DNA of 64,000 nt from Cyanobacteria bacterium SZAS-4 (GCA_018266255.1 JAFEAT010000014.1:422514-486513), one strand, 5' to 3'; positions 1 to 8,092 are shown, counted from the first letter of the stretch. Numbers and translations: made by a program. Notes: generated by a model not told the origin, from the letters alone.

Positions 1-342
1 ATATATAAAGACCGATGCACCAGTGTCCAAAAGTGCGAACATCAATCGTTCGAGGTCTGTAATGTTTCCGGTTTTGCCGTGATTGACGATGATGACTTTT
101 TTCTCGGTGCCTTGGAAAAACCAACCGTGTAATTTACTTCCGTCCACCGCGTCAAAGAAAACATCTTCGAATCGCCCGCTGCTGCCCAGATCTCCGTGAT
201 AATTTCCGATCGGATATTTCCATGGCGCAAAAAGTGCATAGTGATATGCGCGCTCGCCGTAGCGTGGCGATGCCACTAAATATAGTGCGAGCAAGAGTGC
301 CAGGGCACCTGCTATCGCTAGTAATGTTGGAAGCCCGACCAT
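1..342 (-). CDS. alpha/beta hydrolase (partial, C-terminus outside window)
   Basis: This is the first 114 codons of a minus-strand gene that runs off the left edge. The protein starts MVGLPTLLAIAGALALLLA, a single N-terminal membrane anchor or uncleaved signal. It continues into a beta-sheet pattern (FFDAVDGSKLHGWFFQ, then VIIVNHGKTGN) typical of S33-type alpha/beta hydrolases, where the HG pair forms part of the oxyanion hole and the nucleophile lies further downstream. The catalytic Ser, Asp and His are outside the window, so activity cannot be judged. A different frame also opens here from 373, but it lacks this domain logic. The fold is well supported; the substrate is unknown. Confidence 0.7.
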   Translation of the reverse strand, partial: MVGLPTLLAIAGALALLLALYLVASPRYGERAYHYALFAPWKYPIGNYHGDLGSSGRFEDVFFDAVDGSKLHGWFFQGTEKKVIIVNHGKTGNITDLERLMFALLDTGASVFIY

Positions 343-400
343 CGTTTTGACATCCGGAGTTGACCCGAGTCATATTATAAGCCGATGTTTCGTTTAGGGC

Positions 401-1741
401 TCAGGCTTTGGCTTGACCGCTCGCTTGAGCGCGGGTGGCTTGCAAGACCTGATTTAGCGCTTGGACCGCGTCGAACCCGCTGCCTACACCGCCCTCTGGA
501 CCGGTGCCGGTGATGATCGAATTGCCTACTCCGAAGTGAAGATGTGTGCCGGTTCCTTTGGCATTGCCAGTGTCGCCGACAACTCCGAGTTGCTGACCTG
601 TTTCGACTCGCTGCCCGTTGCGCACAAGTGGAGTCTGGTCCAAATGCGCATAGTAGGCTTCTTTGCCGTCGTCCTGGCGAATCATCACGTTGTTGCCGCC
701 GATTGGGTCGTTGCCCACATATTCGACTGTGCCACCCTTGAAAGCGACTACCGGCGTGCCTCTTGGCGCAAACAAATCTGAACCGCCGTGCGATGAGCCG
801 TGGTGGAGCGGCACTGTCGCGCCGGTGTAGCCGACGACTGGGAAGGCGTATCCACCGACCTCGATGCCTTTCATTGGGTCGGTTCGTTGTGCGCTGTTGT
901 CGGTTACACCCTGTCTGTCGCTGGCATTTGTACGCGATTGATTGTCTGTCGCCTGACCCCGCCCTTGTTGACGCTGTTGCTGCTGCTTTTGCTGTTGATC
1001 CGATGGAGCGGCTGAACCTGAGTCATCTTTCGGAATGGTAAGTACGTCCATGCCAGCGCGAATCAAATTTGGATCGGCAATATTGCTGGCTTTTGCGATG
1101 TCGTCGATCTTTTTCATCAGTTCGGCATTGCTCGGTTCGCGCCCAAGTTTGTTGCGCAGAACATCTTGTGAAATGCTCCAGAGCGTGTCGCCGCCCTTGA
1201 CTTCGTAACTCGCTGTTCCGTCATTCTTAACAGTAAATTGCCGGTCTCCCCAAGTTTTTACACCCGCATCGGGAGCGTCATCTGGCTTGTCGGGCGGCGC
1301 AGGAGGGTGGAAGTCCGTTTGACCGTCGTCGGGATGCGGTTGTGCGCCATCTTGTGGATGTGCATCGCCAGGTGGTTGTGCGCCATTAGGAGGCGCCTGG
1401 CTGCCATCTTGCGGCGGTTGGTTGCCGTCTGGGCGCCGTTCCTTCAATACCTGGAAGTGCTGGTCCCGCGCTTGCAGCATGCCCCTTGTGGGATCTCCGG
1501 TGATGATCATTCCATCGGCGGCGCCAACCAAGACAAAATCTGGCTTCCCATCATGGTTCAAGTCGTTCAAGCCGCGCCTGGCGATCTCTTTATTGGCGGC
1601 GTCCATGGCTTGCTGGAACTGGCGCATGTCACCGGACGACTGCTGCAGCTGAACAATATTCGCGTAAACATCAGAAAAATTATGGTCGGAACTCGCAACC
1701 GCGCGCTCGACACTCTTAACAGTACTAGTTACATCAGTCAT
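401..1741 (-). CDS. LysM and M23-family peptidoglycan endopeptidase
   Basis: A 446-residue cell-wall hydrolase. Residues about 60-70 hold an FG-GAP/EF-hand-like calcium loop (DLNHDGKPDF). Residues 100-160 are a Pro/Gln/Asp-rich linker. Residues about 178-238 form a LysM domain (YEVKGGDTLWSIS) that binds glycan, followed by a Gln-rich linker. Residues about 305-420 are a lysostaphin-type M23 domain with zinc ligands H318 and D322 (HGGSD) and the HLH motif at H400/H402, plus YAHLD at about 366. No N-terminal signal peptide is visible, which is odd for a wall enzyme; the protein may use another export route or act as a late-released lysin. The expected role is cleavage of peptide cross-links in peptidoglycan. 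Confidence 0.88.
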   Translation of the reverse strand: MTDVTSTVKSVERAVASSDHNFSDVYANIVQLQQSSGDMRQFQQAMDAANKEIARRGLNDLNHDGKPDFVLVGAADGMIITGDPTRGMLQARDQHFQVLKERRPDGNQPPQDGSQAPPNGAQPPGDAHPQDGAQPHPDDGQTDFHPPAPPDKPDDAPDAGVKTWGDRQFTVKNDGTASYEVKGGDTLWSISQDVLRNKLGREPSNAELMKKIDDIAKASNIADPNLIRAGMDVLTIPKDDSGSAAPSDQQQKQQQQRQQGRGQATDNQSRTNASDRQGVTDNSAQRTDPMKGIEVGGYAFPVVGYTGATVPLHHGSSHGGSDLFAPRGTPVVAFKGGTVEYVGNDPIGGNNVMIRQDDGKEAYYAHLDQTPLVRNGQRVETGQQLGVVGDTGNAKGTGTHLHFGVGNSIITGTGPEGGVGSGFDAVQALNQVLQATRAQASGQAKA

Positions 1742-2055
1742 AATTCCAACACCCTCTGTCCAGCGAACTGGCGGTAATTTCTCGTTACCTAGATAGGGTA
1801 GGTTTTATGGGCGAGATCATGATGCCTCAAAATAATTTGGTTGTCAATCAGATTTTTTGGCTCAAGCAATGAAAAAATTAGAACGAAGCCCATGACCGGG
1901 TTCTGCTAGGGTTTTTAATGCACGATTCGAACGTGCGCGCCACATCTTTTTCTGTGGTGTATTGACGAATTTTTGAGCGCCACCATATTCAGTGCCCAAT
2001 TCTGCCTACTTCGAGCTACCGTTAAAAGTAATCATCACAAAAAGGAATCCTCAAA
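1742..2055. other. intergenic region between the divergent M23 and prmA genes
   Basis: This 314-bp spacer must hold promoters for both neighbours. On the plus strand TTGACG at 1962-1967 followed after 16 bp by CATATT at 1984-1989 is the best prmA promoter candidate. A small CCACA/TGTGG hairpin lies at about 1940-1958. No RNA gene or ORF is supported. Confidence 0.4.
1962..1989 (+). promoter_or_regulatory. candidate sigma70-type promoter for prmA
   Basis: TTGACG (-35) and CATATT (-10) with a 16-bp spacer lie about 65 bp before the prmA start. The -10 matches the consensus at only four of six positions, so this is tentative. Confidence 0.3.
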
Positions 2056-3003
2056 ATGGATCACGCGGAACCAGTACAACAACTGAAAAGACGATGGGCC
2101 ACTGTTGAATTCCAAACAACGCCAGACAACGAAGATATGGCGTCGTGGCTGATGGTTCAATGCGGTGCCACTGGCTGCGAAATCCTTGAAATCGATCCAG
2201 ATGGCGATATTGTGGTGCGTGCTACTTTCGACGAACTCGAACTGTCTGAAGAACTGCTTCAGAATATTCAAACAAGTTTGGAAGAGTACGGTTTAGGTCA
2301 ATCACTCAAGTCTTTGCGCCATAAATCTGTTGAGGAAGAAGATTGGTTAGTCAAATGGAAAGAAGGGCTGCAGCCGTTTGAGGTAGGCAATCAATTTTTG
2401 GTTTGTCCGCCCTGGCTCTTAGACAAATTGACGCCGGAAGAAATCGGTGTTCGCAAAATTCTCATTCTCGAACCTGGAATGGCGTTCGGAACTGGATTGC
2501 ATGCGACTACTCAATATTGTTTGACTGCGTTTGAAATGCAACCACATCCGCAACGAGTGATCGACGTTGGAACTGGAAGCGGGATTCTCGCCATCGCTAG
2601 CGCCATGCTCACTGGTCCAAAGTCAGTCACCATCGGTATCGACATCGACCCTGTCGCCATCGAAGTAGCGGCTAAAAATCTCGAACTCAACAAGGTGGAA
2701 AAACGTGTCGAGTTGATTTGCGGCGGCACCGATGCTGTTACGCGCAAAGACTTCGACGTTATCTTCTCCAATCTCACTTGCGAAGACATTATGTCGCTTT
2801 TGCCTGAGTATGAGCGGCTTTTGGCTCCGGGTGGATTCGTCATTTGTGCCGGAATTCTTAAAGAAAAACTGCCTATGCTGACGAAGGAATTGACTAAACG
2901 TAAGTGGGTTGTGCGTGACGAAAAGATACAGGGCATGTGGGCTGGCATCACTATCGCGCGCGGAGTTCCGGCAAGGAACTTGCTCTCTTTCGCTCCGTCT
3001 TAG
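2056..3003 (+). CDS. prmA: ribosomal protein L11 methyltransferase PrmA
   Basis: This 315-residue protein is an S-adenosylmethionine-dependent methyltransferase of the PrmA family, which trimethylates ribosomal protein L11. The N-terminal substrate-recognition domain covers about residues 1-110. The class I Rossmann domain follows, with the family signature GMAFGTGLHATT at about 140 and SAM motif I VIDVGTGSGILAIA at about 170. The catalytic-site loop reads FSNLTCEDI where most PrmA proteins have an N-I/L-x motif. An AAGGA Shine-Dalgarno sits 11 nt before the ATG. The gene lies directly upstream of ssrA, about 110 bp away, with no obvious terminator between them. Confidence 0.95.
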   Translation: MDHAEPVQQLKRRWATVEFQTTPDNEDMASWLMVQCGATGCEILEIDPDGDIVVRATFDELELSEELLQNIQTSLEEYGLGQSLKSLRHKSVEEEDWLVKWKEGLQPFEVGNQFLVCPPWLLDKLTPEEIGVRKILILEPGMAFGTGLHATTQYCLTAFEMQPHPQRVIDVGTGSGILAIASAMLTGPKSVTIGIDIDPVAIEVAAKNLELNKVEKRVELICGGTDAVTRKDFDVIFSNLTCEDIMSLLPEYERLLAPGGFVICAGILKEKLPMLTKELTKRKWVVRDEKIQGMWAGITIARGVPARNLLSFAPS

Positions 3004-3112
3004 CTCTATATCTTTGATATAATCGAAAAGTAGATAAATGAAATCGCCGCCCAGCGGTAATTTTTGAACCCTGAAAACAGAATAGTGAATGATTGAGCCT
3101 AGCTCCAAACAT

Positions 3113-3505
3113 GGGGGCGTTTAGATTCGACAGGGTTGTTGGGTCATGGGCTGCAGGTCGAGGTCGCTTAGGTCCTCGTAAAAAAACAGAGCAAAATATA
3201 GATGCAAATAACATCGTAAAATTCCCAGCCCAGCGCGTAGCGTTGGCTGCTTAACTTTAACCTTAAGCTAGCTGGACTCTATTAGAGCTTGACCACCCGC
3301 TCTTCTCGGGGTAAACCACGGAGGTTGCCACCAGGCGAAATTAGCAGTTCTTAGCCTGGTATAAGACACAATTGCAATCCCGGATGGCCGTTCAGGCCTT
3401 TACCAGCGGATCGGAAACGGTAACTGGGGAAATTCTGAACTAAACTTGTAGATGCTTATGTCACGATTTCTTTGGACGCGAGTGCGATTCTCGCCGCCTC
3501 CACCA
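3113..3505 (+). ncRNA. ssrA: tmRNA (transfer-messenger RNA)
   Basis: The 5' end GGGGGCG pairs over seven positions with CGCCTCC at 3495-3501, followed by discriminator A and an encoded CCA at 3503-3505, giving a tRNA-like acceptor stem. A T-arm (GCGAG stem, loop TGCGATT) precedes it. The reading frame at 3204-3254 encodes ANNIVKFPAQRVALAA and ends with TAA. The ANNIVKF start matches cyanobacterial tags and the ALAA end is the classic protease-recognition tail. The RNA rescues stalled ribosomes and tags nascent proteins. Its 3' end doubles as the integration site of the island downstream, and integration regenerated an intact 3' end. Confidence 0.96.
3204..3254 (+). other. tmRNA tag-peptide reading frame
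   Basis: The resume codon is GCA at 3204. The frame reads ANNIVKFPAQRVALAA and stops at TAA 3252-3254. It is translated only after trans-translation switches the ribosome from a broken mRNA. Confidence 0.93.
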
Positions 3506-3509
3506 TTTT
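3484..3509 (+). repeat. attL core: direct repeat overlapping the ssrA 3' end
   Basis: This 26-bp segment (begins GCGATTCTCGCC, ends CCACCATTTT) is repeated perfectly and in the same orientation at 8305-8330. It covers half of the T-arm, the 3' acceptor strand and the CCA of tmRNA, a classic tyrosine-recombinase attachment site. Confidence 0.93.
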
Positions 3510-3581
3510 CAATTAGAACAGGCTTCAAAGCGTCATAGGCTCAGGCTTTCGGGCATTCGCGTTTTTGCGTTTGCACGTGGG

Positions 3582-3601
3582 TGTGGCCCCTTTTGTGGCC
3601 C
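3582..3601 (+). repeat. left-end GTGGCCC pair, candidate integrase arm site
   Basis: Two GTGGCCC copies are separated by CTTTT or ATTTT here and at 8172-8191; 19 of 20 bases match between the two ends, in the same orientation. They lie 72 bp inside attL and 113 bp inside attR. Their pairing at the two ends suggests recombinase or accessory-factor binding. Confidence 0.55.
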
Positions 3602-3717
3602 GTTGATTTATTTTTGGGAACTGAAATCACCCGGTTTTAGTAAGGATTTTTGGGGTAGCTTCGCCTTGAACAGCGCTTTATACTGGGTGCCTATCGTTGT
3701 GCGTCCGGCCAGGTGTG

Positions 3718-4356
3718 ATGCCAGAATTACATCCAATTCCAATCAAGTCTTCGACATTGTCGTATGAACCCTATGAGGGTTCGGGCGAATCTGGCTTGAG
3801 ATTTTGGTTGTGGCGAGTCGAAGTTGACGGAAAGTTGTTCTCGAAATCAATGTCTCCGTTTCAAGCGTCAGACGCAAGAATTGAACGATTTGGTTGCGAT
3901 TCTTGTGGTGTTGCAGGCGATGGCACAGCCTTTTATGCTGTTCGTCGTCTGGGTTATCGAATACTCTGGATTTATGAAGAACTTTTGGACCATGGAACGA
4001 TCCGGGAATTTGAAAACTTGCCTGAAACTTTTGTGTTTGATGGCATTGAGTACGAGACGGTGCTCGGTGGAAGCGTTGCCGAGTTGCCAGAAATAACCCA
4101 AGCCGAGATGCGATGTTTGATACTTCGCTATCTTCCTCCCGCCTCGCTGGCGTTGTACTTGGACCCGGAAGCCTCTGACGATCCGCGTGGAAGCGAATTG
4201 TTGGCCCGAGTCCACAAGATTGTTTCTGAGGACGTCGGGCTGACACAAGCCCAAGAACATCCCCAACGATATGCAGAGATAAGCATAGGTGGGACGTGCC
4301 TGGAGAGCCAGAATGCAGCTGGTTCATTGGAACAAGTGCTGAAGGTTTGTGTTTGA
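3718..4356 (+). CDS. hypothetical island protein (cargo gene 1)
   Basis: A 212-residue protein if the ATG at 3718 is used; an in-frame TTG at 3697 would add seven residues, but AGGTG lies just before the ATG. It is soluble, with no signal peptide or membrane segment. A CDSC cysteine pair occurs near residue 60 and the C-terminal third is helical and acidic (YLDPEASDD). I do not recognise the family. The stop TGA overlaps the ATG of the next gene (TGATG), so the two are translationally coupled. A role as a two-gene accessory module, for example defence or immunity, is speculation based only on location. Confidence 0.6.
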   Translation: MPELHPIPIKSSTLSYEPYEGSGESGLRFWLWRVEVDGKLFSKSMSPFQASDARIERFGCDSCGVAGDGTAFYAVRRLGYRILWIYEELLDHGTIREFENLPETFVFDGIEYETVLGGSVAELPEITQAEMRCLILRYLPPASLALYLDPEASDDPRGSELLARVHKIVSEDVGLTQAQEHPQRYAEISIGGTCLESQNAAGSLEQVLKVCV

Positions 4357-4868
4357 TGTTTGCAGAATTTCCTAAGTTGCCATGCTGGATTCGTGGAGAA
4401 CGGATTGCTGCCGCATTTGATGTGCCAGCATTTAAAGAGAAGCTCAGGTTGATCAACGAGCCGGAGATTTCGGATATTGAGATTTGGGAATTTTTGCGCG
4501 CTATCGAGTCTGGCAGCGTGATGCTTACGGCAGATGGAGATCGAGAGCCTCAGGATGTCTATTCGGGCAATGTAGCCTATAGTGCGAGTAACGGCTGGAG
4601 AATTGTTATCTATAACGATTGCAACGACTGGGATTACATCGATCAGATCGTGACGATTGATGGGCGGAAGATTGTTTACAACGAAATCGCTGACTCGTTC
4701 CCCGATATTGATTGTTACGAGCCAACGGAAGATCTAAGTTGGTCACGATATCGCATTCCAGGCGCCGCGAGCATTCGATGTATCCTCTGCGATGCTCATC
4801 TCAAAGGACCTGGTTCATTTGACAAGCTTCTAGACAAACACAGAACTGAGTGCCGCGCTAAAACATAA
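4356..4868 (+). CDS. hypothetical island protein with C-terminal zinc-finger-like motif (cargo gene 2)
   Basis: A 170-residue protein translated from an ATG that overlaps the stop of the previous gene (TGATG). The upstream in-frame start at 4296 lies inside that gene and is less likely. The C-terminus has CILC followed after about 17 residues by HRTEC, a CxxC...HxxxC pattern that could bind zinc. The central part is rich in Trp, Tyr, Asp and Ile (YNDCNDWDYID), typical of small beta-rich immunity-like proteins, but no family is recognised. Its coupling to the upstream gene indicates a joint function. Confidence 0.6.
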   Translation: MFAEFPKLPCWIRGERIAAAFDVPAFKEKLRLINEPEISDIEIWEFLRAIESGSVMLTADGDREPQDVYSGNVAYSASNGWRIVIYNDCNDWDYIDQIVTIDGRKIVYNEIADSFPDIDCYEPTEDLSWSRYRIPGAASIRCILCDAHLKGPGSFDKLLDKHRTECRAKT

Positions 4869-4896
4869 GTTCAATGCGGATCGGAACTAGCAACCG

Positions 4897-5931
4897 TCAG
4901 CATCTGGGATATCTGCCACCATTCTGAAGGCAAAGAGATGCGAATGTGTGTCTGAGTTGATAGGAGGGACGGTGCCGCAAGCCAGCCTTTCGAAGGGCCG
5001 TTCGCCAGACGTGATCTAAATGTTTGTCGATGGGCTGTCCGTTCTTAGTAGTGAATACATAACCATCAAGACTTGCAGTGCCTTGTTGTTTGGCTGCCTC
5101 AATTGCTCTGCGAACAATCGATAGCATCGGCACAATTCTGGAACTAGAGGCAGTCTTCGGAAGGTCTTCTGCGCCGCGCACTCTGCCTTTGTTTATGCGA
5201 ATCTCGCTGCGCTTGAAGTCGATGTCTTTCCACCGTAGTGCAAACAGTTCGTTAGGCCTCGCTCCGGTCCATGCAAGACACGTAAACAGAGGTCGATAGT
5301 GAGGAACGATTTTCGAAAGAGCGAGATCCAATTCTTCCTCGGTGAGCGGATCGATGTCTGGTTGCTTTTCGGTGAGTGGGCGAACGCCAACAGTCGGATT
5401 CTCCGATATAAGTTTTCTTCTCTGGCATACTTTCATGATGTAGCGCAGTAGACCCATGATGTTATTGGTTCTTACCGCTGAAACGCTCTTTGACACTTCA
5501 GCTTGGAAGCGCGCAACATCTTCTTCGGTGATGTCGCTCACTTCCATTTTTCCGAATGAGGGAAGCAAATAGTTTTTCAGCACCTCGCGGTATCCGCGCA
5601 ACGTGCTGTACTTCAAGCTCGCTCTTTCGGCGAGATAATCTTCAGCGACTTCTGCGAACGTTTTGCGCGTCTTCGGTTTAGTGAACTCAGCGAGACCACA
5701 CCAAACATTGGTGGCATTCGCAACTGCGCGATGTTTCAAGATTTCTGCTAGCGCAAGCTCCGCAGCCTTGCGGTCGCGGCCGAACGATTTCACTCGGCGT
5801 CGGCCATTGACCTTCACCGAGATGTACCAATTGTTACCACGTCCAGATACCATCTTTGACGCCTGCCATGGATTGTTCCTCCGGCGCGCGATTTTTAAGG
5901 CACTATATGCGGTGCTCAAATGATCGCACAC
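4897..5931 (-). CDS. tyrosine recombinase/phage-type integrase, C-terminally truncated
   Basis: The 344-residue product has an N-terminal arm-binding-like beta domain (about 30-60), a SAM-like core-binding domain (about 90-175) and a catalytic domain from about 195. Visible active-site residues are R225 (TGARPNEL), K259 and R327-H328 in YQLRHTFAS, where Tyr replaces the usual first His. The frame then stops after LQNGGRYPRC, so the LGH box and the catalytic tyrosine are missing. In the third frame the DNA reads ISQM then SSDP before another stop, resembling a decayed LGHSDP box. It starts with GTG at 5931; an ATG at residue 27 is an alternative. It probably inserted this island into ssrA before decaying. 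Confidence 0.85.
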   Translation of the reverse strand: MCDHLSTAYSALKIARRRNNPWQASKMVSGRGNNWYISVKVNGRRRVKSFGRDRKAAELALAEILKHRAVANATNVWCGLAEFTKPKTRKTFAEVAEDYLAERASLKYSTLRGYREVLKNYLLPSFGKMEVSDITEEDVARFQAEVSKSVSAVRTNNIMGLLRYIMKVCQRRKLISENPTVGVRPLTEKQPDIDPLTEEELDLALSKIVPHYRPLFTCLAWTGARPNELFALRWKDIDFKRSEIRINKGRVRGAEDLPKTASSSRIVPMLSIVRRAIEAAKQQGTASLDGYVFTTKNGQPIDKHLDHVWRTALRKAGLRHRPSYQLRHTFASLCLQNGGRYPRC

Positions 5932-6004
5932 TTTATATGTATTTGCTAGTTAGAAAATCAGCATCGGCACTTGATGCGAGCTGGCGTGAGCTGTGTCAGT
6001 TCCG

Positions 6005-6229
6005 TTAGCGGTAGACAAAGTTTCGCGCAATGTCAGTTGGATCGAGTTTATTGATCGTGTTTGCCTGAATGAACTCGTTCATTGCATCTGTTGAGATGAG
6101 AACACGACGATTGATTTTGATAGATGATATTTGACGGGAATTGATTAGGCGCCACATTGTCTTTAGTGACACGCCGAGATGGTCGGCTGCTGCGGCTACT
6201 GAATGAAGCTTTGGGAGTGTTTCGGACAT
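6005..6229 (-). CDS. excisionase-like HTH DNA-binding protein
   Basis: A 74-residue protein starting at the ATG preceded by a strong AAGGAG six bases upstream; a longer frame to 6322 lacks such a site. It matches the helix_turn_helix_17/Xis pattern: a helix-turn-helix at about residues 8-32 (AAADHLGVSLKTMWRLINS), then the short strand pair of the winged helix (ISSIKINRRVLIS). These small proteins bind near att sites and steer integrases toward excision. Location 74 bp upstream of the integrase supports this. The C-terminal tail is unremarkable. Confidence 0.8.
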   Translation of the reverse strand: MSETLPKLHSVAAAADHLGVSLKTMWRLINSRQISSIKINRRVLISTDAMNEFIQANTINKLDPTDIARNFVYR

Positions 6230-6654
6230 GGTGATCTCCTTGCCGGCAACATACATTGCGGCTAGAAATGTGCCGTTCATTTGCGGCTTTTGAACAAAAA
6301 GATAAAAAGATCGCCGGAACAAAATTCGGCGATCAAAGAAGAGAAATGACTGTCAACGTTCGCACTGTGTTTGCGCAGTTGTTACTACAATTGTCATCGA
6401 TGCTGCGATTTTCTGTCTCTAGGGAAATTACTGATTTCGTTGAGACTCCATTGCCTGGCTCACGCGAGCCCTGCGCTGGAGCCTACTAAGAGAGAATTTG
6501 AGCCACACTATTAATGAGTTGTAGTACTAATGAGCTGCGAATAAGCCCCACATATGGTGCCTATCAGGCAATCTGAGCCACGCTCTTTATCTTGCCTTAC
6601 CGAATGGTTTGCCACCATCTGTTCGGCTCGCTGCACTCGGTTCCCCACCGGCGC
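6230..6654. other. island intergenic region
   Basis: This 425-bp gap between the excisionase-like gene and the IF2_N gene has no supported ORF. It contains a strong minus-strand terminator (6296-6334), a GGCTC/GAGCC hairpin at about 6456-6470 and a short direct repeat AATGAGYTG at about 6513-6537. Short plus-strand ORFs here have no ribosome-binding site or recognisable domain. Confidence 0.4.
6296..6334 (-). terminator. intrinsic terminator on the minus strand
   Basis: GATCGCCG at 6309-6316 pairs perfectly with CGGCGATC at 6327-6334. Reading the minus strand, the hairpin is followed by TTTTTATCTTTTT. It would stop transcripts arriving from the toxin-antitoxin and IF2_N genes before the excisionase gene. 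Confidence 0.75.
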
Positions 6655-6969
6655 TCAGATGTGTTCGTCCGAATCACGCTCCGGTTCTGGCTCAGGCAGT
6701 ACGACTTCGTGTCCGCCTTCGGGAATGATAGGTTTCTTCGGAACGCCAGCGGTTTGTCCACCGGGCGGATCGTCGTCGTCACTTAGTTGATAGCCCATGT
6801 CTACCGCAAGTGAGCGAGCCGTTTCCAGCTCTACTATTTGATGAACTGTGCGCATGATTCCCTTCTTAAAAAGAGACTTGATGACCGACGTTACGCTCAC
6901 CCCAAGAAGGTCAGCCAGTTCTTTGGCTGTTAACGGATTGACAATTTTTACTTTCTTCCTTGGCGGCAT
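6655..6969 (-). CDS. stand-alone IF2_N-domain protein
   Basis: A 104-residue protein. Residues about 10-60 (KELADLLGVSVTSVIKSLF then GIMRTVHQIVELETA) match the small helical N-terminal domain of translation initiation factor IF-2, which in the full factor docks on the ribosome. Here there is no GTPase or any other IF-2 part. The domain is followed by an acidic, Pro-rich tail ending EPEPERDSDEHI. The gene follows the PIN toxin gene, with 11 bp between the toxin's stop and this start, so it may be the third gene of that unit. A DNA- or RNA-binding regulator is plausible; no function is established. Confidence 0.7.
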   Translation of the reverse strand: MPPRKKVKIVNPLTAKELADLLGVSVTSVIKSLFKKGIMRTVHQIVELETARSLAVDMGYQLSDDDDPPGGQTAGVPKKPIIPEGGHEVVLPEPEPERDSDEHI

Positions 6970-6980
6970 TTTTGTTTCTC

Positions 6981-7607
6981 CTAGCAGCCGTGAAGTTTTT
7001 GAAGTGCAGTAGCTATGAGCGTTTTGAACTCTCTGGTCGTCACCGCTTGATGAGTTTTCGGCAATACAGTTTCTTTTGCCATGAAAGCGAGATAGTTAGT
7101 CCAGGTCGGTCGGGATTCTGTCAGGCTGAGCTTGTGCTGCGCAATTGCCGTTGAAACAAAACGGGCACTGTCGGAATGTAGATCTATTTGGTCGAGAATG
7201 AAGTCATCAGGGTGTTGCGCGAGAATTGAGTATTGAGCCAAGGATGACTCTGGAAAATGGCGCAAATTCGCGGTGACGATAACATGCGCCCGGCATGTGA
7301 TCGCCGCTGCAAGAACATGCCGGTCATTCAAATCAGGTAAGGATAAGCCGGTGATCAATCCCTCATAGTCAGTTACCAGGCTGTCAGGAAATTCAGTGTC
7401 CATCCGCTTGCGGCGCCGCTCAAGCTGTGCACGATTCAAATCTGGATAGCGCTCCAACCTGTTCTCTATCCACTCTTCATGAATCTGATCAGTCCAGCGA
7501 ACTCTGAACAATCTAGTGGATGCGAGCCAGAGTAGCAGGCTGCTGATGAAGGCTGGAAACAGCACTGATGAATCAAGTAGGGCGGTGTAGTTAGTGGGAC
7601 GGTCCAC
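6981..7607 (-). CDS. PIN-domain ribonuclease toxin
   Basis: A 208-residue protein with the PIN nuclease pattern: D12 in LLDSSVLFP, E44/E45, D92 and D95 in LPDLNDRHVLAAA and N114 in VTANLRHF. These acidic residues would hold Mg2+ or Mn2+ for RNA cleavage. The C-terminal part, about 130-208, is helical and longer than in minimal VapC toxins (about 130 aa). The gene begins 4 bp after its HTH partner ends, the normal order of antitoxin then toxin. It likely acts as an addiction or stabilisation module for the island, or as a phage-defence toxin. Confidence 0.82.
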   Translation of the reverse strand: MDRPTNYTALLDSSVLFPAFISSLLLWLASTRLFRVRWTDQIHEEWIENRLERYPDLNRAQLERRRKRMDTEFPDSLVTDYEGLITGLSLPDLNDRHVLAAAITCRAHVIVTANLRHFPESSLAQYSILAQHPDDFILDQIDLHSDSARFVSTAIAQHKLSLTESRPTWTNYLAFMAKETVLPKTHQAVTTREFKTLIATALQKLHGC

Positions 7608-7611
7608 ATTT

Positions 7612-8061
7612 TTACTCCCGGAACGTCAAACCAGCCGCATCGTCTTCAGCTGTCATTTCTGCTATGGCCTTCAATTGGCTTTTCTTGCTCTTCTCGTAAT
7701 ACTCCATCAAATCTTTAAACAGAATTCGACGATGGCGCCCGACCATCCGATACGGGATCTTGCCTTCGTTGAGCAGCTTGACAAGGAATGGGCGTGAGAC
7801 GCCGACGATCTCCGCAGCCTCTATCGTGGTCACTTCTGCATTGATTGGAACAAGTTGGATCGCGTTTCCTTTTGAGAGTTCTTCAAGGACAGTGACGAAC
7901 AGGTTGAACACGGTCTCGGGAATGGGGACCTTCACACCAGTTTCGCTGCCCATGATGTAATGCGAGCTAGACTTATCTTCGCTCAGCAGTTTGAAGGATC
8001 TTTTTGCCTGCGCTACTTCTGGTTCAGTTGGAATAAGTGGTCTATCTAGAACTGTTGCCAT
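7612..8061 (-). CDS. HTH (excisionase-type) antitoxin partner of the PIN toxin
   Basis: A 149-residue protein. Residues about 75-125 form an HTH_17/excisionase-type DNA-binding domain (TIEAAEIVGVSRPFLVKLL then IPYRMVGRHRRILFKDL). The 20 or so C-terminal residues are acidic and Ala-rich and probably wrap the toxin. A strong GGGGAGG ribosome-binding site precedes the ATG. PIN toxins paired with this antitoxin type are a known arrangement. Three AT-rich 9-bp iterons just upstream (8093-8120) may be its autoregulatory operator. Confidence 0.78.
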   Translation of the reverse strand: MATVLDRPLIPTEPEVAQAKRSFKLLSEDKSSSHYIMGSETGVKVPIPETVFNLFVTVLEELSKGNAIQLVPINAEVTTIEAAEIVGVSRPFLVKLLNEGKIPYRMVGRHRRILFKDLMEYYEKSKKSQLKAIAEMTAEDDAAGLTFRE

Positions 8062-8092
8062 GCCGTTCCTCCCCGTTGTTACTACAGTTTAG

